Source: Corynebacterium crudilactis (GTDB taxonomy: Bacteria; Actinomycetota; Actinomycetes; Mycobacteriales; Mycobacteriaceae). From it: a stretch of DNA of 64,000 bases. Position 1 is the first letter of the stretch. Each line of letters opens with the position of its first letter. The translations under genes were made by a program, and so were the position numbers. The notes beneath the pieces were generated by a model. That model saw only the letters and a list, made by a program, of their open reading frames with translations, was not told where the DNA came from and ran no database searches. Shown here in pieces: positions 7,522 to 15,837 of the stretch. The stretch is from contig NZ_CP015622.1 in NCBI RefSeq assembly GCF_001643015.1, positions 1,687,358-1,751,357 of the forward strand, written 5' to 3'.

Positions 7522-8637
7522 ATGCAATTCGGAATTTTCACCATTGGCGATGTCACAGTAGACCCAACCACCGGCAAAGCTCCCACAGAGGGTGAACGCA
7601 TCCACGCGATGACCCAAATCGCACTTAAGGCAGAAGAAGTTGGCCTTGATGTCTTTGCTACCGGCGAGCACCACAACCCACCATTTGTACCTTCCTCCCC
7701 AACTACTCACCTGGCCTACATTGCAGCCAAAACCGAAAAGCTTCTCCTCTCCACCTCCACCACACTGATCACCACCAATGATCCAGTAAAAATCGCTGAA
7801 GATTATGCCTTCCTCCAGCACCTTTCCGGTGGTCGCGTTGATCTTATGATGGGCCGTGGCAACACCGGACCTGTTTACCCATGGTTTGGTAAAGATATCC
7901 GCCAAGGCATCCCACTAGCTATTGAGAACTACCACCTTCTCCGCCAGCTATGGCGTGAAGATGTCGTCAACTGGCAGGGTAAGTTCCGCACACCGTTGCA
8001 GGGTTACACCTCTACCCCAGCTCCACTTGATGGCGTGGCACCATTCGTCTGGCACGGTTCTATCCGTTCCACTGAAATTGCAGAACAGGCTGCCTTCTAC
8101 GGTGATGGCTTCTTCCACAACAATATCTTCTGGAACAAAGAACACACCGCGCAAATGGTTAACCTCTACCGCCAGCGCTTCGAGTTCTACGGACACGGCC
8201 AAGCAGACCAAGCCATCGTCGGCCTTGGTGGCCAGGTCTTCATTGGAGACAGTGAAGAAGAAGCAAAAAAGACTTTCCGCCCATACTTCGACAACGCACC
8301 TGTGTACGGACATGGACCTTCCCTCGAAGACTTCTCCAGGCTTACTCCACTAACAGTGGGCACTGCGGAACAAGTTATTGAACGCACCATGGAATTCGCC
8401 GATTGGGTGGGCGATTACCAGCGCCAGCTCTTCCTCATGGACCACGCCGGCCTCCCACTCGAGATGGTCCTCGACCAGATCGAACGCTTGGGCCGCGATG
8501 TTGTCCCAGAGGTACGCCGCCGCATGGAAGAGCGTCGCCCCGACCACGTGCCATCTAACCCGCCAACCCACCAGAGCTTGAAGTCCAACCGGAACAGCCC
8601 ACACTTCCAGATCAACCCCGGCCAGCCCGCAGAATAA
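7522..8637 (+). CDS. FMN-dependent luciferase-like monooxygenase, CE1758 family
   Basis: The 371-residue protein is a bacterial luciferase-like (LLM class) TIM-barrel flavoprotein. The N-terminal strand (QFGIFTIGDVT) and the block EVGLDVFATGEHHNPPF contain the conserved EHH segment near residue 50, and RVDLMMGRGNTG near 110-122 is the phosphate-binding part of the FMN site. It matches the CE1758 family named from C. efficiens. The next gene, 25 bp downstream, encodes the matching CE1759-type FMN reductase, so the pair should act as a two-component flavin monooxygenase in which reduced FMN diffuses from the reductase. The substrate is not known. The last 40 residues are polar and probably disordered. 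A good promoter and ribosome-binding site precede it. Confidence 0.9.
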   Translation: MQFGIFTIGDVTVDPTTGKAPTEGERIHAMTQIALKAEEVGLDVFATGEHHNPPFVPSSPTTHLAYIAAKTEKLLLSTSTTLITTNDPVKIAEDYAFLQHLSGGRVDLMMGRGNTGPVYPWFGKDIRQGIPLAIENYHLLRQLWREDVVNWQGKFRTPLQGYTSTPAPLDGVAPFVWHGSIRSTEIAEQAAFYGDGFFHNNIFWNKEHTAQMVNLYRQRFEFYGHGQADQAIVGLGGQVFIGDSEEEAKKTFRPYFDNAPVYGHGPSLEDFSRLTPLTVGTAEQVIERTMEFADWVGDYQRQLFLMDHAGLPLEMVLDQIERLGRDVVPEVRRRMEERRPDHVPSNPPTHQSLKSNRNSPHFQINPGQPAE

Positions 8638-8662
8638 GCTAGATATCAACTAAGGAGACATA

Positions 8663-9343
8663 ATGCGAAAACTCACAGTTGTTACTGCAGGCCTATCCAA
8701 CCCCTCTACCACCCGCACAGTAGCTGACCAACTAACAAAGGCAGTCCAAACAGCAGTATCGGCGCGAGGTGAATCCCTCGATATCGAAGTCATTGAAATC
8801 AGAGATCTCATCTTCGACCTCGCCACCTCATTTACCAGTGCAGGTATGAGCTCTCCCGCGCTAGATGCTGCAAAGGAGCGCCTGGCCAACTCAGATGGCT
8901 TGATCGCAGTTACCCCGATCTTCAGCGCAAGCTACTCCGGCATTTTCAAAATGTTCTTTGATGTTCTAGACCCTAAAACCATCGTTGGTTTGCCCACCAT
9001 CATCGCAGCATCCGCCGGAACAGCGCGCCATTCTTTGGTACTCGATCACGCCATCCGCCCACTGTTCACCTACCTTCGCGCAGTGGTAGTGCCCACAGGT
9101 GTATTTGCGGCCACCGAAGATTTCGGCACCGAAGCCGGCGCAGACTTTGAGCGCCGCGTCAACCGTGCTGCTGGCGAACTAGCCACCCTCATGCTGCAGG
9201 ATTACTCCAGCGTTGAGGGACTGGGAGGCGCAACTGCCAACCAAGACGCCGGACTCTCCTACCGCCGTACCACCGGTGTGGCACCAGGAGAAAACTTCAA
9301 CAGCTTTGCGGATCTGCTCAAAGGCCACGACGGCAACGGATAG
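8663..9343 (+). CDS. NAD(P)H-dependent FMN reductase, CE1759 family
   Basis: The 226-residue flavodoxin-like protein has the NADPH-dependent FMN reductase fold. It opens with a strand-loop (LTVVTAGLSNPSTTRTVADQL) that binds FMN phosphate, followed by TPIFSASYSGIFKMFFD around residue 90, the usual quinone/FMN reductase motif. It corresponds to the CE1759 family, which occurs next to CE1758 monooxygenases. The two genes form an operon here, with TAAGGAG just before this ATG. It most likely supplies reduced FMN to the monooxygenase. A terminator follows, embedded in a repeated element. Confidence 0.88.
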   Translation: MRKLTVVTAGLSNPSTTRTVADQLTKAVQTAVSARGESLDIEVIEIRDLIFDLATSFTSAGMSSPALDAAKERLANSDGLIAVTPIFSASYSGIFKMFFDVLDPKTIVGLPTIIAASAGTARHSLVLDHAIRPLFTYLRAVVVPTGVFAATEDFGTEAGADFERRVNRAAGELATLMLQDYSSVEGLGGATANQDAGLSYRRTTGVAPGENFNSFADLLKGHDGNG

Positions 9344-9349
9344 CTCCAA

Positions 9350-9566
9350 CTATGCACACACCCCTCTCAGTCGCTCAGACGAGCATCTAGGAGGGGCTCT
9401 TTTTTGGGGTGTTTGCGACTGTTGGGAATCTGGTGCGAAAATCCGTTCCAAATGCCTGGCGGTCCGCGAAAATGGAACGAAGATTTGCACCAAACTGTCA
9501 GCGGGATGCAAATTTTCGTTCCATTCCGAAGGCGGATTCAGATTTGGAACGAGAATTTGCATCCAT
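9350..9566 (-). repeat. Four-armed intergenic repeat, copy A (with terminator)
   Basis: Four arms of a motif close to GRTGCAAATNTTCGTTCCA lie at 9431-9450, 9473-9492, 9504-9523 and 9545-9564, alternating in orientation so that neighbours can pair. Read on the minus strand it aligns with copies B (20990-21235) and C (62365-62610), including a tail with CTAGA and CGTCTgAGCGAC. The tail contains a working-looking terminator for the FMN reductase operon on the plus strand: CCCCTC 9361-9366, GAGGGG 9391-9396, then a T run at 9400-9405. Short frames in the element give similar WNENLH peptides in each copy but are judged non-coding. Confidence 0.75.
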
Positions 9567-9577
9567 ACCCCGGCGCG

Positions 9578-11266
9578 TTAGCGATACGGCTTTAACACAC
9601 CCTGAATTGCATCTTGCGTGGCGAGATAGTGCTGGGACTGGGCGTCGATAAGCGTATTTGACCACCCGGTGGCCTCTGCCATGACCTGCGCCGTCGCACG
9701 TACGGCCTCTGGTTTTACATATCCCAGCGTGCCGAGCACGATGCGGCGATCAAGCACATCAGCCAGATCGACGGCCGCTTCCTCGGCGACAGCAAAAATA
9801 ACCTGTGCCGCGATATCAGGGTGGGCAGGGTCGAGCCGGCGCCCCAGGTGCGGTTGCTTTGCGACGAGATCCAGCACTTTTTCATGCTCAGTTCCATACA
9901 GTCTGGCTAGATGAACCCGGATATCTTCATCCAGGTCTAGCTCAGGGTGGCTGCGCAGCGCTGACTCAAAGGAATCTGCGACGGAGTCATAGGCCCCGAA
10001 AGAGGTGCTCAGGGGTAAATATCTGGAATCGAAATGCCGTAGCGGTGGCAAAACGGCAGCTTGGTGCTCCACGATATGTTCAATGACTTTATAGCCCATC
10101 ACACGCGAGGTGGTCCACTTGCCTCCAGAGACAGACACTAATCCGTCAATGCCGACATCGGCGTGGTCGGAGATATCGAAACGACGCGAAGAAGTATAAG
10201 TATCACTGCCATTGTCCACGAGCGGACGTACACCGACGAGGGTAGAAACAATCTCGCTGCGATCTAGTGGTGTGGCCCGTACAGAGTCAATGGTTTCTAA
10301 GAGCAGATCGATATCGTGTTCATCAGCTACGGCATCATCGGCATCGCCATCAATCATGGTGTCGGTGGGGCCAATAAGGGTGCGTCCCATCCACGGATTC
10401 ACAATGACGTGTTTGCCGTTTTTACCGCGCACAAACACGCCACTTTGACTGCCTAAATCCCCCGTAAGCAAATGCACGCCCTTGGATTGCCGCACTTTAA
10501 TGTTGGTAACTTCTGCCAGATCTCCCAATGCTTGTGCAACCCAGGGACCCGCAGCATTGATCACCACTGGCGCATACACTTCCCGCGTGGTGTTGCTGAG
10601 CTGATCGGTGATCTCTACGCCCTTGACGCGACCTTCCTCCTCGTTCCGGAGAATGCGGGTGACTTTGGCATGGTTAATTGCCGTACCGCCATCGGCAGCA
10701 AAAGCCTTGATTATCGCCAATAAGAGACGCTCTGCGTGCAGATTTAAGGTGTCATCGTGTCGCCACGCACCTTTAAGCCCTTCCGGATCCAACCACGGTA
10801 CTTCCTTGAGGAGAGCTTTTTTAGGAATCCACCGAAAACGCGGCGAATGGTTTTCCTTCGATTGCCCCTGGTTACGCTGCCACGCCATGGTTTCATACAG
10901 CGCAACACCGGCGCCTAATACGGGAGCCTTCGGCTCTGACCACTCAAAAGCCGTGAGCATAAAGCTCCGCGGTGTCACCAAATGAGGTGCTGCAATTCCT
11001 AAATACCGGCGCTCTTTTACAGCTTCTTGCACCACACCAAAATCATATTGCTCCAAATAGCGCAGTCCGCCATGAATCATCTTGGAGGTTGTGGAAGAGG
11101 TTCCCGAAGAAAAATCCTTCGCCTCAAACATCACGGTACGAAGCCCGCGACCTGCAGCATGCCGAGCGATTTGCACGCCGGAAATGCCACCACCAATCAC
11201 AATGACGTCATACTGATCACGAAGCGGAGGGCCAATCCTGCGGGAATCAAAGTGTGGGCTCGTCAT
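9578..11266 (-). CDS. glpD: Glycerol-3-phosphate dehydrogenase (FAD)
   Basis: The 562-residue protein is an FAD-dependent glycerol-3-phosphate dehydrogenase that oxidises glycerol-3-phosphate to dihydroxyacetone phosphate at the membrane and feeds electrons to quinone. The dinucleotide-binding motif DVIVIGGGISGVQIARHAAG is at residues of about 20-39. The family signature GLRYLEQYDFGVVQEAVKER follows at about 67-86, with SSTTSKMIHGG just before it. The C-terminal GlpO/GlpD domain (about 420-560) is complete, and the length is normal for actinobacterial GlpD. The start is the ATG at 11266. It is transcribed alone, separated from hisS by a terminator. A repeat copy lies immediately downstream of its stop codon. 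Confidence 0.95.
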   Translation of the reverse strand: MTSPHFDSRRIGPPLRDQYDVIVIGGGISGVQIARHAAGRGLRTVMFEAKDFSSGTSSTTSKMIHGGLRYLEQYDFGVVQEAVKERRYLGIAAPHLVTPRSFMLTAFEWSEPKAPVLGAGVALYETMAWQRNQGQSKENHSPRFRWIPKKALLKEVPWLDPEGLKGAWRHDDTLNLHAERLLLAIIKAFAADGGTAINHAKVTRILRNEEEGRVKGVEITDQLSNTTREVYAPVVINAAGPWVAQALGDLAEVTNIKVRQSKGVHLLTGDLGSQSGVFVRGKNGKHVIVNPWMGRTLIGPTDTMIDGDADDAVADEHDIDLLLETIDSVRATPLDRSEIVSTLVGVRPLVDNGSDTYTSSRRFDISDHADVGIDGLVSVSGGKWTTSRVMGYKVIEHIVEHQAAVLPPLRHFDSRYLPLSTSFGAYDSVADSFESALRSHPELDLDEDIRVHLARLYGTEHEKVLDLVAKQPHLGRRLDPAHPDIAAQVIFAVAEEAAVDLADVLDRRIVLGTLGYVKPEAVRATAQVMAEATGWSNTLIDAQSQHYLATQDAIQGVLKPYR

Positions 11267-11285
11267 TTAGAAAAGCCTAATAGCA

Positions 11286-11318
11286 AAACCGTCAACCCAC
11301 AGTGTGAGTTGACGGTTT
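11286..11318 (-). terminator. Terminator of hisS
   Basis: A perfect 11-bp stem (11286-11296 with 11308-11318) with an 11-base loop is followed on the minus strand by TTTT. It separates hisS from glpD. Confidence 0.75.
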
Positions 11319-11335
11319 AAATTTCTCTTAGTTAT

Positions 11336-12625
11336 TTAGGCAAGTTTGCCCTGCAAGAAGGTCACAACCTCATCGAGTGCGATATCGTGCTGTTCGTGTG
11401 CACGCATATCCTTCACTGCGATGGTGTTGTTTTCTAGCTCTTGTTCACCAAGCACCAAGGTGTAGAGCGCATTGGAACGATCCGCACCCTTCATGGCACC
11501 CTTCAGTCCACGGTCGCCATAAGACATATCGGTAGCAATACCAGCGACACGCAGCTTGTTCACAATCGCAGCAAGAGCCTTCTTGGCGTCCTTGCCCAGT
11601 GGTACGCCATACACATCAACGCGGCGCTCAGCGCCAACGGTAACGCCCTCGGTTTCCAGTGCCAGCATGGTTCGATCCACGCCGAGGCCATAACCAATGC
11701 CGGAGAGATCCTGTCCGCCAAGTTGAGCCATCAGCCCGTCATAGCGGCCACCGCCACCGATGCCGGACTGTGCGCCCAAACCATCGTGGACAAACTCGAA
11801 GCAGGTCTTGGTGTAGTAATCCAGACCGCGCACCATCCGTGGGTTGATGACATACGGCACACCCATATCATCAAGCAAGCCAGTGACAGTCTCAAAGTGC
11901 TCACGGCAATCAGCATCCAAGTTATCCAGCATCAATGGTGCATCTGCAGTCATTTCCTGAACTTCTGGACGCTTATCATCCAACACGCGAAGTGGATTGA
12001 TCTCAGCACGCTTGCGGGTTTCCTCATCTAAAGGAAGCGCAAAGAGAAAATCCTGCAGCTTTTGGCGGTATGCAGGACGGCAGTTGCGATCACCCAAGCT
12101 GGTGATCTCCAGGCGGAATCCGGTCAGACCAAGGCTGCGGTAAGAACGATCAGCCAATGCAATGATCTCTGCATCAAGTGCTGGATCATCCACACCAATA
12201 GCTTCTACGCCAACCTGCTGCAGCTGACGGTAACGTCCAGCCTGTGGGCGCTCGTAGCGGAAAAATGGACCCGCGTAGTTCAGCTTCACAGGAAGCTGTC
12301 CACGATCCAGGCTGTGCTCAATAACTGCACGCATCACGCCTGCAGTTCCTTCTGGACGCAAGGTTACTGAGCGGTCACCGCGGTCAGCGAAGGTGTACAT
12401 TTCCTTGCTCACCACATCGGTGGACTCGCCGACACCACGTGCAAACAAGCCAGTGTCTTCAAAGATTGGCAGTTCAATATGCTCGAACCCGGCCTTGTGC
12501 GCCTGATCCACAAAGGAATCTCGGACTGCTAGAAATGCTGCAGACCTAGGTGGCGCGTAATCAGGCACACCCTTTGGCGCAGCAAATGACTGAAGCTTTT
12601 CAGACTTAGACTTATTTTCACTCAC
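11336..12625 (-). CDS. hisS: Histidyl-tRNA synthetase
   Basis: The 429-residue class II aminoacyl-tRNA synthetase charges tRNA-His. Visible landmarks are the N-terminal [13 protein letters not shown] and motif 2 ([17 protein letters not shown], about residues 90-106). The HisA/HisB signatures follow: [12 protein letters not shown] near 265 and [12 protein letters not shown] near 286. The C-terminal anticodon-binding domain begins around 330. The start is a GTG at 12625. It lies downstream of the MBL hydrolase gene in the same orientation, an arrangement common in Actinobacteria, and probably shares its transcript. Confidence 0.97.
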   Translation of the reverse strand: MSENKSKSEKLQSFAAPKGVPDYAPPRSAAFLAVRDSFVDQAHKAGFEHIELPIFEDTGLFARGVGESTDVVSKEMYTFADRGDRSVTLRPEGTAGVMRAVIEHSLDRGQLPVKLNYAGPFFRYERPQAGRYRQLQQVGVEAIGVDDPALDAEIIALADRSYRSLGLTGFRLEITSLGDRNCRPAYRQKLQDFLFALPLDEETRKRAEINPLRVLDDKRPEVQEMTADAPLMLDNLDADCREHFETVTGLLDDMGVPYVINPRMVRGLDYYTKTCFEFVHDGLGAQSGIGGGGRYDGLMAQLGGQDLSGIGYGLGVDRTMLALETEGVTVGAERRVDVYGVPLGKDAKKALAAIVNKLRVAGIATDMSYGDRGLKGAMKGADRSNALYTLVLGEQELENNTIAVKDMRAHEQHDIALDEVVTFLQGKLA

Positions 12626-12697
12626 GATAATTAACGATACCTATTCGTCTTAGTTCTACGGAATTTAGCTGGCTTAAAAATACTTAAAGCAAAATAC

Positions 12698-13339
12698 TTA
12701 AAGCGCCAGCAGGAAAGGATTCCCCACACGTTCTGCACGCATGGTGGTGGTTGGTCCGTGCCCGGGAAGGATTTGCAAAGAATCATCAAGTGGGAGAACT
12801 GCCGTGCGTAGTGATTCATTCATGACTTCGGCATCAGACCAGTCAAAGTCAGTGCGGCCGATAGAGCCTTTAAACAACACATCCCCTGAAAAGCAATACT
12901 CTTTACCGATGATCAAGGTACAACCAGGTGAATGCCCGGGAGCATGCGCCAGCTTAAATTCTTCGCCAGCCAAAGAAATGGTTTCACCATCTACGAGATC
13001 ATGAAGCGATGCTGGATCCGGGGAGACCATGTTATCGGCGTCGAAAAGCATGGCCGTTTTTGTACCTGATCCCTTGTACGCCTCAAGGAAAAAGGCATCA
13101 GCAGGGTGAATATAAACAGGTGCGTTGAAACGCTTAGCCACCAGCCCCGCATCGCGGGTGTGATCAATATGTCCATGAGTTAACACAATTTTGTCAACGC
13201 TTAATTTATTCGTGGTGATGTACTCCACGAGATCATCATGCGCATGCATACCTGGGTCAATGATCGCAACCTCAGTTTCACCGCGCACCACATAGCAATT
13301 TGTTTTATACGGACCTGCCGCGAATCCGAGAATCTCCAT
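12698..13339 (-). CDS. MBL-fold metallo-hydrolase (glyoxalase II-like)
   Basis: The 213-residue metallo-beta-lactamase fold protein has the dinuclear metal signature HGHIDH at residues 55-60. Further ligands are in HAPGHSPG (about 135) and near the C-terminal LPGHGPTT. The size and motif set match hydroxyacylglutathione hydrolase-like proteins that sit upstream of hisS in Actinobacteria. The organism uses mycothiol in place of glutathione, so the substrate may be a mycothiol thioester, but this is inference. It is divergent from the cyclophilin gene and 72 bp upstream of hisS. Confidence 0.88.
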   Translation of the reverse strand: MEILGFAAGPYKTNCYVVRGETEVAIIDPGMHAHDDLVEYITTNKLSVDKIVLTHGHIDHTRDAGLVAKRFNAPVYIHPADAFFLEAYKGSGTKTAMLFDADNMVSPDPASLHDLVDGETISLAGEEFKLAHAPGHSPGCTLIIGKEYCFSGDVLFKGSIGRTDFDWSDAEVMNESLRTAVLPLDDSLQILPGHGPTTTMRAERVGNPFLLAL

Positions 13340-13467
13340 GGATAAACAGTGTAGTGCGCTACCAGTGCTCCCCCATCATTCCCTCAAGGTGCACAGTTAC
13401 GGTTAGGATAGAAAAGAATTTTTTTACGTTGGACACGCCTCAATCAAGTAGCAAGGGATCAAACTCT

Positions 13468-14310
13468 GTGAGTACTAATAAGGAACGACGCCAGCAGGCG
13501 CTTTCCCAGCTGGAGAAAGAAATCAAAAGCCGAGATCGCAAAGAAAAGACCAAGCCACTTTCCGTGGTCTTTGCTTCCCTAGCTGTCATTCTCGTAGTCG
13601 TGGGCGGCATTTGGTACGCAGCAACCCGCAGTGCGGAAGATGAAGTAATCACCGCTGACGAAACCTCCACCACTGCAGCAACCCCTGATTATGAGCGTCT
13701 ATCCCTCACCCGTGCTTCTGCACTCGAGGACACCGTTACCTGTGAGTATCCAGACTCCCGTGAGCCTTCTAAAGAAGTCTCCAAGCCTGCAACTGACAAC
13801 GTGTCTGCAACCGGCACTGTAACTGTTGATCTCAAGACCGCTCAAGGCACCATTGGTATGGAACTTGATCGCTCCGTATCCCCTTGTACCGTAAACGCCA
13901 TTGAGCACATGGCGTCTGAAGGCTTCTACGATGACACCGTCTGCCACCGCATCACCACTTCCGGCATCTATGTTTTGCAGTGTGGCGATCCAAGCGGCAC
14001 TGGTGCAGGTGGCCCAGGTTTCAGCTTCGCCAACGAGTACCCAACTGATGAAGCAGCCGATGTAAACACTCCTGTTATCTACGAGCGTGGCACCATCGCC
14101 ATGGCTAACTCTGGCCCAGACACCAACGGATCCCAGTTCTTCCTTAACTACGAAGACTCCCCACTGGCTCCTAGCTACACCTACTTCGGCCAGATCTCCG
14201 AAGAAGGTCTAGCAACTCTCGACGCAATCGCTGAGGCTGGCGCTGAAGGTGGAACTGGCGACGGCGCACCTGCAGAAGAAGTTCGTATCGAATCTGCAAC
14301 TGTTGCATAA
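13468..14310 (+). CDS. Membrane-anchored cyclophilin-type peptidyl-prolyl isomerase
   Basis: The 280-residue protein begins with a short charged cytoplasmic segment (STNKERRQQALSQLEKEIKS), then one transmembrane helix at about residues 32-52. An extracytoplasmic cyclophilin domain occupies about 110-280. Cyclophilin landmarks include GTIGMELDRSVSPCTVNAI, FYDDTVCHRI (Cys in place of the usual Phe) and NGSQFFLNY. It should catalyse proline isomerisation in exported proteins. The GTG at 13468 is chosen because AAGGGA lies nine bases upstream and the protein then starts like other members; the frame extends to an ATG at 13300, but that part reads through the promoter region of the divergent gene. 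Confidence 0.9.
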   Translation: MSTNKERRQQALSQLEKEIKSRDRKEKTKPLSVVFASLAVILVVVGGIWYAATRSAEDEVITADETSTTAATPDYERLSLTRASALEDTVTCEYPDSREPSKEVSKPATDNVSATGTVTVDLKTAQGTIGMELDRSVSPCTVNAIEHMASEGFYDDTVCHRITTSGIYVLQCGDPSGTGAGGPGFSFANEYPTDEAADVNTPVIYERGTIAMANSGPDTNGSQFFLNYEDSPLAPSYTYFGQISEEGLATLDAIAEAGAEGGTGDGAPAEEVRIESATVA

Positions 14311-14331
14311 GTTCTAAAGCACCATCACCGC

Positions 14332-14367
14332 ACCACGGTTCTGAAACATTTCAGAACCGTGGTTTTT
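14332..14367 (+). terminator. Terminator of the cyclophilin gene
   Basis: Two 15-base complementary arms (14332-14346 and 14349-14363) form a very stable hairpin with a T run starting at 14363. Confidence 0.85.
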
Positions 14368-14370
14368 GCA

Positions 14371-14757
14371 TACCAAAAGAGCAACCGTTTACACAGAAGA
14401 AATCAGATTTCTACGTTTGATTAGACCCATTTTTCTGCTTCATATGCGTTTAGCATTCTCGATAGACCTGAGTTAACGCATCGAGTTGTCTTATATTTAT
14501 GCAGGCAGAGTTACGTAAATGAGTAGATACTTCCACCAATGCCTCAGCAACCCCAAAAAGGGGTAATAAACTAGCATGGAATTTTCAGCCGTTTTCAATA
14601 GAAGCGCTCTAGTCACCAAGAACAGGCCACATTAGTCACAAATGTCACTTTAGTAACGTAAAGCTTGAGTTTTGATCACAAAAGGCTTGCACGACTATAA
14701 AGGCACGGTTAAGGTGATCAGAGAAATTCCACCTCCCTGAAACGAAGGATCCAGGAA
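14371..14757 (+). promoter_or_regulatory. Long promoter region of the exported Ig-like protein
   Basis: This 387-bp gap has no credible gene. A SigA-type promoter is visible: TTGATC at 14672-14677 and TATAAA at 14696-14701, 18-bp spacing. Upstream of it, at 14633-14660, three closely spaced copies of a TAGTCAC/TGTCAC/TAGTAAC-like sequence occur, which may be regulator contacts. AAGGATCCAGGAA precedes the ATG at 14758. Confidence 0.5.
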
Positions 14758-15291
14758 ATGAAGCTTTTCTCCCGCACCTCACTGGTCGCACTTGGCACCG
14801 CTGCAGCACTTACCGTCTCCGGCATGACCGCTCCTGCATTCGCTGACGAGGCAGTGCTGGACACCCCTGCAGTTGTTGCAGACGTTACCGAAGATGAGAC
14901 CCCAGAGGTAACCGACACTCTGAAGCTCGAGCAGCCTGCCACTATCATCGGCGTCCCAGGTAAGGCAATCACCCCTGTAACCATCAAGGTTACTGAAGGT
15001 GTGGCTGTTTCCTTCACCTCCTCCAACCTGCCTAATGGTCTTCTCATCAACAACAAGGGCGAGATCACCGGTACTCCAAAGAAGGAGTTCACCGGCTCTG
15101 CAAAGGTCATCGCTAAGAATGCTGCCGGCACCCAGGTAGAGGAATACGTCAACTTCGATATCAACGAAGAGCCAACCGGCTCCACTGACACCGACAACAT
15201 CGGTGACTGGATCAAGATCATCACCGCAGTTATCGGTGCGCTGACCACCATCTTGACCTTCGGCTCCAAGCTGGACGGCTTCCTGAAGTAG
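14758..15291 (+). CDS. Exported protein with Ig-like domain and hydrophobic C-terminus
   Basis: I do not recognise a named family for the whole 177-residue protein. It has a clear signal peptide (positive start MKLFSR, hydrophobic core, cleavage near AFADEA at about residue 30) and an acidic spacer. The domain of about 60-135 resembles putative Ig (He-PIG-type) domains, with VAVSFTSSNLPNGLLINNKG and ITGTPKKEFTGSAKV as the hallmark pattern. The last 25 residues (WIKIITAVIGALTTILTFG...) are hydrophobic and could insert in a membrane. The first 16 residues and the C-terminal segment are shared with the gene 205 bp downstream. A cell-envelope role is likely; no enzymatic motif is seen. Confidence 0.75.
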   Translation: MKLFSRTSLVALGTAAALTVSGMTAPAFADEAVLDTPAVVADVTEDETPEVTDTLKLEQPATIIGVPGKAITPVTIKVTEGVAVSFTSSNLPNGLLINNKGEITGTPKKEFTGSAKVIAKNAAGTQVEEYVNFDINEEPTGSTDTDNIGDWIKIITAVIGALTTILTFGSKLDGFLK

Positions 15292-15313
15292 TCTTTCTTC
15301 GTTTAAAGAATTC

Positions 15314-15348
15314 ATCCTTTGTGAACCATCATTCACAAAGGATTTTTT
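15314..15348 (+). terminator. Terminator of the Ig-like exported protein gene
   Basis: A perfect 12-bp stem (15314-15325 with 15332-15343) with a six-base loop is followed by six T residues. Confidence 0.9.
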
Positions 15349-15415
15349 ATTTGTCTTTCCTTGCTAATCCCCTACTTCGCTATATTTCTCTTTAGCTAAA
15401 ATTTATATTTTGACC

Positions 15416-15456
15416 TGCACAAATCACTTGTGCACTAGAGTTAGCAGACATAGAGT
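15416..15456 (+). promoter_or_regulatory. Promoter with palindrome over the -35
   Basis: TTGTGC at 15428-15433 and TAGAGT at 15451-15456 with 17-bp spacing form a probable promoter for the following small exported protein. The -35 is one arm of a perfect 7-bp inverted repeat, TGCACAA (15416-15422) and TTGTGCA (15428-15434), which could be an operator. Confidence 0.45.
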
Positions 15457-15496
15457 ATCTTGCGTAGTCCATTAATAAGCCAAAAGGGGTTTAGCC

Positions 15497-15757
15497 ATGA
15501 AGCTATTTTCTCGTACTTCACTCGTTGCACTAGGTACTGCCGCCACGATGGCAGCAGCCACTCTTTCAGCTCCCGCACAAGCTGAAGAGGTAGCACCAGC
15601 AGCACAGGTGACATACCTTGCAGCAAGTGATGATAATTCCAGCAGTTCCATCGACGTCGATAACATTTCTGATTACGTTCTCATCGTCACTGGCGTCGTG
15701 GGCATATTGAGCGCTGCGTTGACCTTCGCAACCGCTTTTGAGCGTTCAATGAAATAA
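15497..15757 (+). CDS. Small exported protein, short paralogue of the preceding gene
   Basis: This 86-residue protein starts with the same MKLFSRTSLVALGTAA as the upstream exported protein. It is predicted to be cleaved near APAQAEE (about residue 30), leaving a mature peptide of about 56 residues. Its end (VDNISDYVLIVTGVVGILSA, then a short charged tail) aligns with the end of the larger neighbour, so the two differ mainly by the Ig-like insert. The mature form is a short acidic segment plus one hydrophobic helix, reminiscent in size of small corynebacterial envelope channel peptides, but no sequence relationship to PorA/PorH can be claimed. It has its own promoter and terminator. AAGGGG precedes the ATG. 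Confidence 0.7.
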   Translation: MKLFSRTSLVALGTAATMAAATLSAPAQAEEVAPAAQVTYLAASDDNSSSSIDVDNISDYVLIVTGVVGILSAALTFATAFERSMK

Positions 15758-15772
15758 ACCTTCCATACGTAA

Positions 15773-15820
15773 AAAACCCGGGGTCCCTATCCGTCATGGG
15801 ATAGGGACCCCCGGGTTTTA
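15773..15820. terminator. Bidirectional terminator
   Basis: Two arms of about 20 bases (15773-15792 and 15798-15819, one bulged base) with A and T tracts on both sides serve the small exported protein gene and the convergent rel gene. Confidence 0.88.
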
Positions 15821-15837
15821 TTGTGGGCCTAGAAAAT

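Noticed and set aside
13300..13467. 56-residue N-terminal extension of the cyclophilin
   Set aside because: It overlaps the divergent hydrolase start, has no ribosome-binding site and disrupts the usual membrane-anchor topology.
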